NCBI GenBank assembly: GCA_028583605.1
Contig: CM053331.1
Span: 6,950,508 to 7,014,507, forward strand
Direction of reading: 5' to 3'
Source of the DNA: Dastarcus helophoroides
Lineage: Eukaryota; Arthropoda; Insecta; Coleoptera; Bothrideridae
DNA length: 64,000 bases
Part shown: positions 1 through 10,958 of the stretch, in pieces
How positions within the stretch are numbered: position 1 is the first letter of the stretch
Layout: each line of letters starts with the position of its first letter
The notes under the pieces: generated by a model
Databases searched by the model: none
What the model was told of the DNA's origin: nothing
Seen by the model: only the letters and a program-made list of their open reading frames with translations
Translations under genes and position numbers: made by a program

Positions 1-1560
1 TGAAAAGAGAAATGTTTGGGATTCTTTTGAGAAATTTCGAAACTATTAACTCATAAGTTTGTAATTTGCCAAGCAAGTTCCTTATACGACGTAAGCATCC
101 TCTAAGAAAAAAAAAATTGAAAATCAACCTCCAAGAGGATGAAAATGTGTTTCAAATTTTACATGTAATTAATCAGTCTCCGGATTGCATGCTATCAATA
201 AACAAAACAAATGGTCCACTTACTTATTCTCACTAAATCTTGATTTTAAAACTAGTACTTTAACAACTAGTATTAGTCAAGTGTAAACTCAAGAAATTCA
301 AAAAAAAATCCAAATTTAGAAGTACTTTCGTGTTTAAAACTTAAATAGAAATTTTGAAATAAAAAGAAATGGAAAGAAAAATGTTTGGGATTCTTTTTAG
401 AAATTGCGATACTATTTACTTACAAATTTGAAATTTGCCAAGCAAGTTTCTTATACGACGTAAGCATCCCCCAAAATTTTTTTTAAAATGAACCTCTAAG
501 AGGGTGAAAATCAGTTTTAAATTTTACACATGCTTCATCAGTCTCCGAATTGCATGATATTGGTATACAAATGGTCCACTTACGTTTCAAATTCAAAATT
601 TTGACCTTAATTAAAAATCGAAATGTATGTGTGACTTTTGTGAAAACTTTAACTTATTTTAAAATTTTTCTTGAGAAAGTTGAATTTCTTTTCGAAACTT
701 AAATTTTTGTAGCTTCAATATTTTCAAAAATTTCACGTTCCTGAAAATTTTTAATTATTTGAGGAATTCAATATTTTAAATTGCGATTTTTTTCAATTTT
801 GAACCAATTTAACACTCAACTAAATCTCGATTTTAAAGCTAGCATTTAAAAACGAGTATTATTGAAGTTTTAACAGTTTCAGAAAAAGTCGAAATTTAGA
901 AGAGTTTTCGTGTTTAAAATTTGAATAGGAATTTTGAAAAAAAGATCAATGAAAAGAGAAATGTTTGGGATTCTTTTGAAAAATTTCAAAACTATTAACT
1001 CATAAGTTTGTAATTTGCCAAGCAAGTTCCTTATACGACGTAAGCATCCTCTAAGAAAAAAAAATGAAAATCAACCTCCAAGAGGGTGAAAATGTGTTTC
1101 AAATTTTACATGTAATTAATCAGTATCTGGATTGCATGCTATCAATAAACAAAACAAATGGTTCACTTACTTATTCTCGCTAAATCTCGATTTTAAAACT
1201 AGTATTTTAACAACTAGTATTAGTCAAGTATAAACTCAAAAAATTCAAAAAAAATCCAAATTTAGAAGCACTTTCGTGTTTAAAACTTAAATAGAAATTT
1301 TGAAATAAAAAGCAATTGAAAGAGAAATGTTTGGGATTCTTTTTAGAAACTGCCAGACTTGGCAAATTTGAAATTTGCCAAGAAAGTTTCTTATACGACG
1401 TAAGCATCTACCAAAAAGATTTTTTTTTTAAATGAGGCTTTAAGAGAGTGAAAATGAGTTTCAAATTTTACATATGATTAATCAGTCTCCGCGTTGCATG
1501 CTATCTGTAAACAAATGGTCCACTTACGTTTCAATTTCAAAATTTTGACCTTAATTAAAA
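1..1560. repeat. Two-part tandem super-repeat, about 950 bp period
   Basis: Two related subunits, A and B, alternate A-B-A'-B'. The anchor word atgtttgggattctttt occurs near 12, 381, 961 and 1327, giving spacings of 369, 580 and 366 and a super-period of 946-949. All copies share a ttatacgacgtaagcatc stretch and an atggtccacttac-like stretch; A copies keep accttccaagagg-like text and B copies diverge there. A and A' are nearly identical, so the pair was duplicated as a block. The array runs off the left edge of the window. No coding capacity is visible. Confidence 0.85.
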
Positions 1561-1604
1561 ATCGAAATGTATGCTTCCAACTTTGGATTTCTTTTTGAAT
1601 TTTT

Positions 1605-1875
1605 TGAGACTAAACTTGACTAATACTAGGTGTTAAAATACTAGCTTTAAAATCAAGATTTAGTGAGAATAAGTAAGTGAACCATTTGTTTTGGTTATTG
1701 ATAGCATGCAACCCGGAGACTGATGTTAATGTAAAATTTCAAACACATTTTCACCCTCTTAGAGGTTGATTAGAGGATACTTACATCGTACAAGGAACTT
1801 TCTTGTCAAATTTCAAGTTTGTAATAGTTTCGAAATTTCTAAAAGGAATCCCAATCATTTCTCTTTTCATTGCTA
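1605..1875 (-). repeat. Inverted copy of the upstream A-type repeat unit
   Basis: This stretch is the reverse complement of the A-type unit: ggaatcccaatcatttctc near 1846 mirrors the atgtttgggattc anchor, and aagtgaaccatttg mirrors the atggttcactt word. It faces the tandem array, so the whole locus can fold back on itself. Confidence 0.75.
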
Positions 1876-1949
1876 TTATTTTTAAATTCCTATTTAAACT
1901 AAAAACTCGAAAATTCTTCTAAATTTCGACATTTTTTTAAAATCTTTTT

Positions 1950-2520
1950 AGTTCTAATTGAAAAATACTCGTTTTTAAAATGCCAGTTTTCAAAATCGAA
2001 ATTTAGATAAATAGTTACCAAAATCGAAATTTAGAAAAGTCATGAATTCGTTCAAGATTTTAAAAATTTGTATTTTCTTAAGTCGGATTTTATAAAAAAT
2101 TTTAAATTTTCAGAAACAAGCAAATTTTTGAAAAGAAGAAATTACGAAAGTTTGAATTTTGGAAAAAAAAGTTAAAATTTTTAAGAAAATGTTGAAAAAA
2201 TAGTCAAAGTTTTCACAACGAAATTTAAAAAAAAAGGTAAAAATTTTGAAAGAAATTCAAATTTTGCAAAAAGTCATAATTTAGAGAAAAAATCGAAATT
2301 TCGATGATAAAAGGTCGAAATTTTCAACAAAGTGAAAATTCTGAAAAAAGTTGGAAATTTTTATAAAATTCGAAGTTTTGAAAAAGAATCCAAATTTCCA
2401 AAAGAGTGAAAATTTTTGAAATAAAGTCTAAATGTTCTAATGAAAGTCCAATTTACTATAAGAAAATCGAAATTTGAAGAAAAAGTCCAAGTGTTTCAAA
2501 AAGAAGTCGAAATTTTCACA
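1950..2520. repeat. Degenerate simple DNA (GTCGAAATTTT word)
   Basis: A-rich stretch made of irregularly spaced variants of aaaagtcgaaatttt. No ORF, splice site or element end is seen. Confidence 0.6.
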
Positions 2521-2531
2521 AAGATAGTTAA

Positions 2532-3239
2532 GTTTTTTTCAATTTATTTAACATTTCTTCGGCCCAGTTTGGAAATATTTAAATTTTTATGGTTTGTTGA
2601 CAATTTTTAAAACAGTTTTTGAAATGCGACTACGTGATATTTAAATTCATTGAAAACGTCACTTCATGACAGTTTACTAATTAAAAGGTTAGTTTATTTT
2701 ACATAGAATAGGAATAATGAAAAATAGAAGACCAAAAATTAGATATGGAAAAAATAAAAAATTTTGTTTTTTTTTTGATGAATTAGGAAAATATAAAAAA
2801 TACATAAAAGAGGTTGTAGCACTGGACACCGATGTTTCTTTTTTTAATTAAAAAAAAAATTATTTTTAAGTATTTCTTCCCCATTGTTTCCTTTCCATGT
2901 TATGCACTGCTGACGAGCTCAAATGAGAGCGAAACATCGATGTCCAGTGCTACAACCTCTTTTATGTATTTTTTTATATTTTCCTAATTTATCAAAAAAA
3001 AAAACAAAAATTTTTATTTTTTCCATATCTAATTTTTGGTCTTCTATTTTTCATTATTCCTATTCTATGTAAAATAAACTAACCTTTTAATATGTAAACT
3101 GTCATGAAGTGACGTTTTCAATGAATTTAAATATCACGTAGTCGCATTTCAAAAACTGTTTTTAAAATTGTCAACAAGCCATAAAAATTTAAATATTTCC
3201 AAACTGGGCCGAAGAAATGTTAAATAAATTGAAAAAAAC
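2532..3239. mobile_element. Foldback element with ~300-bp inverted arms
   Basis: The left arm (about 2532-2838) and right arm (about 2931-3239) are almost perfect reverse complements. They run from an end word caatttatttaacatttc to a core word containing gatgtttc/gaaacatc. The unpaired centre of about 90 bp holds the 5' half of a hammerhead ribozyme that is completed by the right arm. No ORF is present. A diverged copy of one outer arm lies at 62304-62519, so this is a dispersed family. Derivation from a Penelope-like element terminus is plausible because those carry hammerheads and inverted ends, but no protein remnant proves it. Confidence 0.8.
2904..2950 (+). ncRNA. Type I hammerhead ribozyme, complete core
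   Basis: All conserved parts are present in order. The stem I 5' strand GCACTG (2904-2909) is followed by core CTGACGA (2910-2916). Stem II is GCTC/GAGC (2917-2920 with 2927-2930) around a 6-nt loop. Then come GAAA (2931-2934), a short stem III ACA/TGT closing TCGA, the cleavage nucleotide C at 2944, and the stem I 3' strand CAGTGC (2945-2950), which pairs perfectly with 2904-2909. The predicted cut follows 2944. The tiny stem III is like the minimal type I hammerheads described in Penelope-like elements and retrozymes, which often act better as dimers. Activity is inferred from structure. Confidence 0.85.
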
Positions 3240-3615
3240 ATAATATTTCCGGTCAATAAGGGTCTACCATGAAGAATAAAGATAGTTAAACTGGTTCTAA
3301 ATAAATTCAAAATATTTACATTCCCAAAACTCCGAATCCAAACTTGAAATGGTATTCTTTATTTAAAATTTTAATTTAAAAACTCTTTAGAAGAAATGTC
3401 TAAAGAAGTTAGGATTGGCAATCTTTTACAGACTGTCAATCTTTAAGAAAAGATAACTTTAAATCTGGATTTGTGTAAGAAGCAACTGGCGACAAAAAAG
3501 CCAATCAAAAATGAACAAGATTTTGTCAAAAGCTTGGGCCACATTGACACATTTAGGTCTCAGTTACTTACAAGAAATCAAAGTCATCCAGAGTCAAAAA
3601 TTGGTATAAAAAAAA
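3240..3615. other. Unique noncoding stretch
   Basis: Mixed-composition DNA between the foldback element and the Penelope-like terminal piece. I see no ORF, exon or repeat in it. Confidence 0.4.
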
Positions 3616-3865
3616 TCTTGTTCCCTGAAACCAAGAAAGATTAGAAAATACAACAAAAGTGGTTCTATGCGTTTTGATAGCCAAGCTATTATCTTCAGAG
3701 AGATACAGTAATCTTGTCCCCTGAAACCAAAAAAGATTAGAAAATACAACAACTTTTGTTGCATTTTTTAATCTTGGTTTCAGGGAACAAGATAAAGTAT
3801 CTCTCTGAAGATGATAGCTTTGCTATCGAAACACGTTAGAACAACTTTTGTTGTATTTTAAAAAA
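3616..3865. mobile_element. Penelope-like terminal fragment in inverted arrangement
   Basis: Words diagnostic of this family (ttgtcccctgaaaccaag, acaacaaaagt, and their reverse complements) appear on both strands. A minus-strand hammerhead-like unit (about 3660-3700) faces a plus-strand unit (3801-3842). The same words end the coding Penelope-like element at 58.7 kb. There is no coding sequence. Confidence 0.7.
3801..3842 (+). ncRNA. Hammerhead-like motif, Penelope type
   Basis: Core CTGAAGA (3805-3811), one extra T, stem II GATAGC/GCTATC around TTT (3813-3827), GAAA (3828-3831), then CACGTT. CTCT before the core can pair with AGAA(C) after the cleavage position, weaker than in sister copies. 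The extra nucleotide between the core and stem II departs from the standard consensus. Confidence 0.55.
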
Positions 3866-3879
3866 TTAAACAAAAAATA

Positions 3880-4780
3880 CAACAATTTTGAAAAATTGTC
3901 GATAATTTTAAAAAATGGAAATTTTAAAAAGGCAAAACTTCTAAAAAACTTAAAATACTGTAAATGACCGAAAATTCAATAAAAAGTCGGAATTTTGTAA
4001 AAAGTCGAAATTTTTATAAAAAGTTAAAATCTTCAAAAACTACAAAGAAGTTTGAAAAAAGTCGTAGTTTTTACAAAAGTTGAAGTTTCAAAATTGCAAA
4101 ATTCGAAAGTTTTGGATTCGAAAATTTCTAAAATTTGTAAAATTCTGTTATTTTTCAAAATTCTGTCATTTTTCAAAATGTTGACTTTTGAAAAATTTAA
4201 CTTGGTTTAAAATTTCGGCGTTATCTGGAAATAGTAATTTTTTTTCAAATCGCGACATTTTGTTAAAGTATTGACTCTTTTAAAATTTTGGATTATTTTA
4301 CAAAATTGACAAGTTTGTCGAAAATTTTGTTACTTTATAAAAATTTTCGATTTATTTTGAACATTTCAATTTCTTTTTTAATGTAGCCTTTTATTAACAT
4401 TTTCTTTTTTAAAAAGTTTAACTATTTTGAAAATTTCGACATTTTTTCAAATTTTTTAATCAAAACTTTCGAATATTTAAAAACTTTTCTTTTCTTTTTT
4501 TTCAAAATTTCAAGTAACCAACATTTCGACTGTTTTCAATATTTTAACTATTGTATACTTTTACTTTGTTAAATTTTTGAAATGTTTGATAATTTTGACT
4601 TCTTCAGTATTTGGACCTTCGAAAATTTGAATTTTCTTGGAGGATTTTACTGAGAATTTTTGATTTTGTTTTAATCACGATATTTCACCAAAATTTTGAA
4701 TGTTGCAGGCTATTTTTCAAAATTGTGACTATTCAAAAATTCTTAAGATTTTTCAAAATCACGAATTATTTGTAAATGAT
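3880..4780. repeat. Degenerate simple DNA, polarity switch inside
   Basis: The first ~200 bases are A-rich (aaaagtcgaaattt type) and the rest T-rich (aaaatttcgac-like), so the short word occurs in both orientations. No genes are seen. Confidence 0.55.
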
Positions 4781-6250
4781 CATTTTCCTAGTGCCTAGAA
4801 AGAGGTTTTCTTAGAAAACTATGTAACGCAGGAATTTTAAAGTTTGCACAGGGTTAGTTCTTGATAACCCACGCAAATATCGCCAGCCAACCATTAAAAA
4901 AAAAGATTTTATAATAAAATCGAGGATTAATTTGATCACAGAAAGATCAAGTTTTAGTTAAAATATCGTGCGAGGTATCATTTAAAAGAGGTACATCTAA
5001 GAATCCCAAAAAAATTTTTTTCATGAACTTGATTTAGACGAAGGATACAATAAAAATCAAATTTGTCTCTTACATTATTTCATTTAGATGAATATTTTCG
5101 GAGTTAGCATTAGTTTATTAAATTGCATGCAACGCAGCAATTGCGGTTGCAATCGAACATTTTAGCGCGATTCGAGGAGACCTCAAGCCACCGACTCATT
5201 GCGAATGAATGCTTTTTACCTGAGACATTACCAACACAGTCACCAGTTCCATAAATATTGCGATTGATTGTAGAAAAAAGTGTGTATTTGAAAATAGACG
5301 TTTTTTTTATTTTTTAATATAACATAAGAATTTGAATAAAATTTGAAATTCAAACATAAGTAAAAATAATTTAAATTGGTTTATTAACTATTAACTGTAG
5401 TAATTGCTATGGAACCCTAATTAGGCGAGCCCATTTCGCTCTTGCTTGATTTTTTGTTACAAAATACACACGACTCATATTTGTTTCTTAAAATAGGTAG
5501 TTTATTCGTAGCGTTCCCTGGATGACCATTCAATATCTAGATTGTACTCATTAAACTTGACCGTATTAATTAGGAAGCACGCGTAATTATCATGATGTTG
5601 AAAGCCCCATCATTTAATTAAGGTAAGTGTCATCTTCCGCATTATACTAAGAGTGGCATTTGCGTTGTTAAGGACACTCTGCAGTCTTGGGAGTTAATAG
5701 CTTTTCGGGTAAGCCGTGTTCAAACAGGATTTAAAGACTTTTCATGCATAAGCTTCGTCATGGCGTAAGTGTCTTTTCCGCGTATTTAGTGCTCTTAATC
5801 CGGTGCTTTTTAAAAACGCCTTTACAACAAGGGTAATAAATCTGAAAGCTTTTTTACAGTGTGTATCGTGGCACAGTTTCAGGTTTTATTCATGAGCGTG
5901 CCACATCGCTTTCTTCCTTATAAATTGGCTATAAGAGGAAATGACGATGGTTTTGAGTAGAGCCACATCGTAGTTTTTATTTGTTTTCAGTTCTATCGCC
6001 CTTAATTGTTTTTAGTCGGGGATTTAAAGTTCAATGTCTTTGATTTTATGTATTACGTAAAATAACGAGCGGGAGAAGCTTTTAATTGATACAGTATTTC
6101 GATCAAATTCCATTAGGTTTCATTTCTTTCAGAGAGATCCATCTCGCAAAATTCTTAGACATTTCTTAGAGTAATTCATTTTTTTTTAGATTAGTAACAT
6201 TTAAACTCAACAGTGGCAGATCGACTTGTGGGGGGGCAAGACAGGAGGCT
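4781..6250. other. Unique, higher-complexity noncoding DNA
   Basis: This stretch is free of the simple word that fills its neighbours. It has no ORF above background. It is downstream of the last identified exon of the minus-strand membrane-protein gene, so it could hold the final exon, the 3' UTR or regulatory DNA. On the minus strand a possible acceptor (tgtctcag, 5220-5227) is followed by seven in-phase codons and a stop, but the polypyrimidine tract is poor and I do not call it an exon. Confidence 0.4.
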
Positions 6251-6289
6251 AAAGCCTCCTTTTAATTGACGATCATTATTTTCTATTTT

Positions 6290-9250
6290 CCTACTATTTT
6301 TTAATGAAAGATCTTCCAGCGTGACCTTTGTTCTTTTGGTTTTTTCTGAATTATTTTAGAAATAGCGAGCTTTTTTTTTGAAAATTTCAATTTTATTGTT
6401 CAACAGTTCCATTTTCCTAGAAATTGTCACATATTTTTTCTACACTACTAATTTACAATTTAAACTTAAGGTTTTCTCTCAACATTTCTGATCTTTAAAG
6501 TTTTTTCGACATTTAGATTTGTTTCTGTAGATAGATCTTGAATTTATTTTGAATTTTGACTAAACTAACAATTTCTTCAAAATTTCGATTTTAAATTCAA
6601 AAATTTCTTGTATCGATTTAATGTTTTTGGCAAAATTTCCACTTTAAAGTTAAAAATGGAATTTACATCTAGAAATGGAAAAAAAGTATGTTCTTAAATT
6701 AATGCTGGTTGAAATTATCATCAATGAAACTGTTTCTCTAAAATTTGAAATTCAAGTTACAATTTTAGGTTGAAATTTTAACTTTCAACTCGATGTTTCA
6801 ACTTTTGATTTATTTCTTCATTTTCGGTTGAAACCCAATATTTTTCAAAAAAATCAAATTTTGATAATACTCGAAATTTCGAAAAATGTTGCACTCTTCA
6901 ACTTTTAAACTATAATTTAAAAAAATTAACCCTTTGAAAAAAGCAAACAGAAATCCGAAAATTTACAAAAAATACAAAATTTCCAAAATTTCGAAATTTT
7001 CAAAAAAGAGTTTCGGAAAATCATAATTTAACAAAAATGTGGAAATTCTTAAAAAAGTCGAAATTTTATTCAGATTTTAAAATTCCGGAAAAAGTCGACA
7101 ATTTAAAAAAAAGTCAAAAATTGAAAAATCGAAATTAGCATAAAAATTTAATATTTTCAAAAACAAATGTCGAATTTTGAAAAACAAATCAGAATGCTTA
7201 AAAAATCGTTATATTGAAAAAATTTTCAAAAATTTCAAAAAGTATCAGGAATTAAGGTAATCGACATTTTTAAAATAATTCAATATTTTGGGGTCGTTAG
7301 TACCGATTTTAAAATCAAAATTGAAAAAAATAAGATTTAAAAAACTCGAAAAATCAAAAAAAAATGAAAATTTTCAAAAAAATTTGAAAATTTGTAAATA
7401 TGAAAATTTGTAAAAATAAAATTACCTAAAAATTCAAAATTTTCGAAAAAATGAAAATTTAAAAAAATAATGGATGTTTAAATATTGACGACATTTTTAG
7501 AAAGTAAAAATTTTAAAAAGTCGAAATTTCCAAAAAAGTTAAAATTCTCTAAATCGCGGTAAATTAAAAAATAGTCGAAATTTGTAAAAAGTTGAAATTT
7601 TTATGGAAATTCAAAAAAAAGGCAAACATTTTTAAAAACCAGACGAAAGCTTAAAAAAAATCGTAGTTTTTACAAAAGTCGAAATACTATTGAAAGTTTG
7701 AAAAATTTCAAAATCGAAATTTTTGAAGTTGTACTTACTAATTTTAAAAAAATCAAAATTATGAAAAGTACTAATTTTTAGTTAAATTTAAAAAAAAGTC
7801 AAGATTTAAAAAACTCTAAATTTTTAAAAATAGTAGAAACTTTTAAAAAATAGTTTTCAAAAATTCTAAATTTTCGAAGAAATCAAATGTTTGCGCCTCT
7901 AAAATTTTAAAATAAAGTCGAAATTTTTTAAAAAGTATAAATATTCGTACTAAAGTTAAAATTTTCAAAAAATCAAGTTTCTCCAAAGGTTGACATGTCA
8001 AAAAAATCTAAATTCAAAAGTAAAACCTTTGAACAATAGCCTAAAAATCAAAAAAGGCGAAATTTTGAAAAAAATGTCATAAATTGAAAAAGAATGGAAA
8101 TTTTCAACAAAAATTAAAATTTTGAAAAATTGGCAGAAAAATATCTAGCTTTAAAATGACGAAATTAAAAAAAACGAAATTTTGAAAAAAAAAATCGAAC
8201 TTTTGAAGAAAGATGAATTCCAGCTCGACATTTTTAAAAAAGCAACAATTTTCAAAATGTTGAAAACAGTCGAAGTCAGAGTCGTACCAATAGTCTTAAA
8301 AAAAAAAAAAATTGAAAGAAATCAACATTTAATATTTAAGTCCAAAGAAGGTTTCACCCCTTTACCACATCGGCAATTAAATAAATAATTACGCGATACG
8401 TATTTCGCCAGCAGAATTGGCATTTTTTAATATTTAATATTTTAATATTTAAAAGATGGCAACATTTTCAAAAAACCAAACATTTTAACCAATGAAATTT
8501 CCAGAAAATTTAATTATTTAAAAAAAAAATTAAAATACTAGCTGTTTTAAAGAGTCGAAGTCTTCAAAAAGGGGTAAAGTTTTGGAAAATAGATGGATAC
8601 CTTCAAAAATGGCGAAATTTTGAAAAAAATTCAACAATTGAAAGAATTCGAAATTTTCAAAATAGAAGTCGAAAATGTCTAGAATTCGACATTATGAATA
8701 AAGTTTGAAATTTTGAAAAAAGTTCCAAATTTTAAAAATTAATTTGAAAATTAGCGAAATTTAAAAAACTTGAAATTTTTGGAAATTCGAACTAAATCAA
8801 CAAAAAATGTAATTTTGAAGGTAGTCAAGATTTTCAAAATAAAGTCAAAGTTTTAAAAAAATTGAAATTCTAAAAAATAGTCAAAAATTTCAAAAAAGAC
8901 AAAACTTCTGAAATTGAAAATTTCTAAATTAAAACAAAAGTCAAAAGTCGTGAGTTCCAAAAAATTGGGAGTTTTGGAAATATTCAAGATTCTTCAAAAA
9001 TAAGATATTTTCAAGTGTCAGAAAGTTGAAGATTTTAAAAAAATATTGAAGTACTAATGGAGATATTTAAAAAAATAAATCGATATTTGAAAACAATTTC
9101 GAATTTTAAAAAATCGAAGTATGAAAAGAAGAAGAATTTCGAATTTTTGCTAATAGATTGAAAAATAAAAGAATAAAAATTTTGAAAAAAGTTGAAATTT
9201 TTATAAAGTTATTTGGATAAAGCAATTTTGGAATTTAAGGACGCAAGTTT
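6290..9250. repeat. Long A-rich degenerate block
   Basis: About 3 kb of irregular copies of gtcgaaatttt separated by A runs, on the plus strand. The 68-codon ORF at 8182-8388 is low-complexity Lys/Ile coding and is not a gene. A short unique patch (about 8340-8420) interrupts the block. Confidence 0.6.
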
Positions 9251-9404
9251 GGCTATTTCTAAACTATGAAGTTATACCAAAAAAATCAACTTTTTCTTTT
9301 CAAGATTAAACCATGTGTTGAAAATTTTAAATAGTTGGTCGAAAATTGAAATACAAATCTTGTCTTCTGAAACCAAGAAAAATTAGAAAACACAACAAAG
9401 GTCG

Positions 9405-9445
9405 CTCTAACGCGTTTCGATAGCCAAGCTATCATCTTCAGAGAG
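9405..9445 (-). ncRNA. Hammerhead-like motif, Penelope type
   Basis: Read on the minus strand: CTCT, CTGAAGA (9441-9435), an extra nucleotide, stem GATAGC/GCTATC around TTG, GAAA (9418-9415), CGCGTT, AGAGC. Stem I is four pairs (CTCT/AGAG). This is one of the best-preserved copies of the family. Confidence 0.6.
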
Positions 9446-9760
9446 ATACTATTTAGAAGAGAGTATTATCTCTCTAAAGATGATAGCTTGGTTATCGAAA
9501 TGCGTTAGAGCAACCCACTACTCTCTAACAGATAGTATCTCTCTGAAGATGATAGATACTATTTATAAGAGAGTAGTATCTCTCTAAAGATGATAGCTTG
9601 GTTATCGAAATGCGTTAGAGCAACCCACTACTCTCTAACAGATAGTATCTCTCTGAAGATGATAGAGATACTATTTATCAGAGAGTAGTATCTCTCAGAA
9701 GATGATAGCTTGGCTATCGAAACACGTTAGAGTAACCTACTACTCTCCGATAGATACTGT

Positions 9761-9802
9761 CTCTCTGAAGATGATAGCTTGGCTATCGAAATACGTCAGA
9801 GC
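9761..9802 (+). ncRNA. Hammerhead-like motif, Penelope type
   Basis: CTGAAGA (9765-9771), extra T, stem GATAGC/GCTATC (9773-9787), GAAA (9788-9791), then TACGTC and AGAGC. It is the rightmost unit of the terminal array and has an intact core. Confidence 0.55.
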
Positions 9803-9899
9803 AGCCTTTGTTGTGTTTTTTAATCTTTCTTGGTTTTAGGGGACAAGATTCGTATTTCAATTTCTTAAGATAACCAAGGACGAGTCCGTTCCACAAAAA

Positions 9900-10500
9900 A
9901 AATAGTTGGTACAAATTTTTTCCCGAGATTTTTCAATATCGTCTTTTTTTTCAAAATCCGTTTTTTATAACATTAGATTTTTTCTGAAACTTTTTTTAAT
10001 TTAAATTTTTTGACATTTAAACCTGATCCTCAAAATTCGTTTTATTCTGGAAATTACGACTTGCATCTCAAAATTCAATGGCTTATGTTTCAGAAGATTT
10101 CTACTTGAAATTTGGCTTTTTCTTCAAATTTTCGACTCTTTTTCGAAATTTGTTTATTTTTTTAAAATTGAATAGAAATTTTAACAAAAATCTAAAAATT
10201 CAAAGGATAACGTAGTTAGGAAATTTGGAGAAAATGATTTCTCGTAAATTTCAAGATTATGTAAAAATTGAAATGGAAGTAAAAATTTTTAGAAAAATAT
10301 TTTTCGAAATTGGGTTTTTTGTTATCTAAATTTGATTTATTTTAGAAACTGCGACGTTTCTTTTAAAATTCGACTTCTGGAAATATCCATATTCTTGGGA
10401 AATTTCCGAAAGGTTGAGTTTTGGTTTTGAATTCGATTTTCTGACTTATTTTCACAAGTTGGGTTCTCTTTCGAAATTTCGAATTTAATCTGAAAAATCG
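9900..10500. repeat. Degenerate simple DNA, mixed polarity
   Basis: AT-rich, with scattered aaatttcgac-type words in both orientations; no gene seen. Confidence 0.5.
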
Positions 10501-10689
10501 ATCCTCCCAGTTCACCTAGTTAAGTGAAAATATGCAAATACTCAGCCGGAAGCTTTCTGCTTTGCTTTTCAAGCAAATCAATATTTTAAAATGATTGTTG
10601 TCTTCTCTTGAACGAAATTTCATGGAAAGGGATCTGTGATGTTTCTGAAATCTTTAAAGTGGTCCCGAACCACAAAATCATGATCCAAA

Positions 10690-10753
10690 ATTTCTATTCT
10701 TTTTCCACTTCTACTCGCTTTAACTTCTTGGAACTAGGATAACAGATATGATA
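10690..10753 (-). pseudogene. Decayed duplicate of the nearby membrane-protein exon
   Basis: The minus-strand text (ccaagaagttaaagcgagtag) matches the exon at 10875-10958 (ccaagaacttaaagcgggtag) with preserved order over about 50 bases. The reading frame is broken and no splice donor follows. It lies about 180 bases downstream of the intact exon in gene orientation, consistent with a local tandem exon duplication that has decayed. Confidence 0.55.
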
Positions 10754-10874
10754 GGAGGGGGGACAATGAAATAATGTTCTGTTTCAAAGTCAATCAGATC
10801 TACAATAAATTTATGAAATGACTGCTCAAAAAATCCATGAAAGATAGTTTTTTTTACAAAATGCAATAGCTTAC

Positions 10875-10958
10875 CCTTTGGTTTTGTTCATCTAAGGCTC
10901 TTCCTCTACCCGCTTTAAGTTCTTGGTACTGGGATATCACACACAATAAGGCATAAAT
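10875..10958 (-). CDS. Exon: end of TM4 and cytoplasmic tail
   Basis: The acceptor is ttatcttttcag and the donor gtaagc, with 84 bases in phase 0 at both ends. It encodes 28 residues that finish a hydrophobic segment (IYALLCVI) and continue with [20 protein letters not shown], a polar juxtamembrane tail. The phase-0 donor means at least one further exon. A decayed copy of this exon lies just downstream. There is no frame damage, and the clear contrast with surrounding simple DNA supports purifying selection. Confidence 0.8.

Larger units (their letters stand above)
9352..9893. mobile_element. Penelope-like terminal array with several hammerhead-like units
   Basis: The block is bounded by inverted family ends (ttgtcttctgaaaccaag left; ttggttttaggggacaag right). 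Between them are one minus-strand unit (9405-9445) and plus-strand units whose gttatcgaaa or gctatcgaaa words fall near 9491, 9601, 9713 and 9782. The first two are near-identical 110-bp tandem copies with the core changed to CTAAAGA; the third has CAGAAGA; the last has the standard CTGAAGA. Truncated half-units lie at about 9540 and 9650. No coding sequence is present. Confidence 0.75.
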
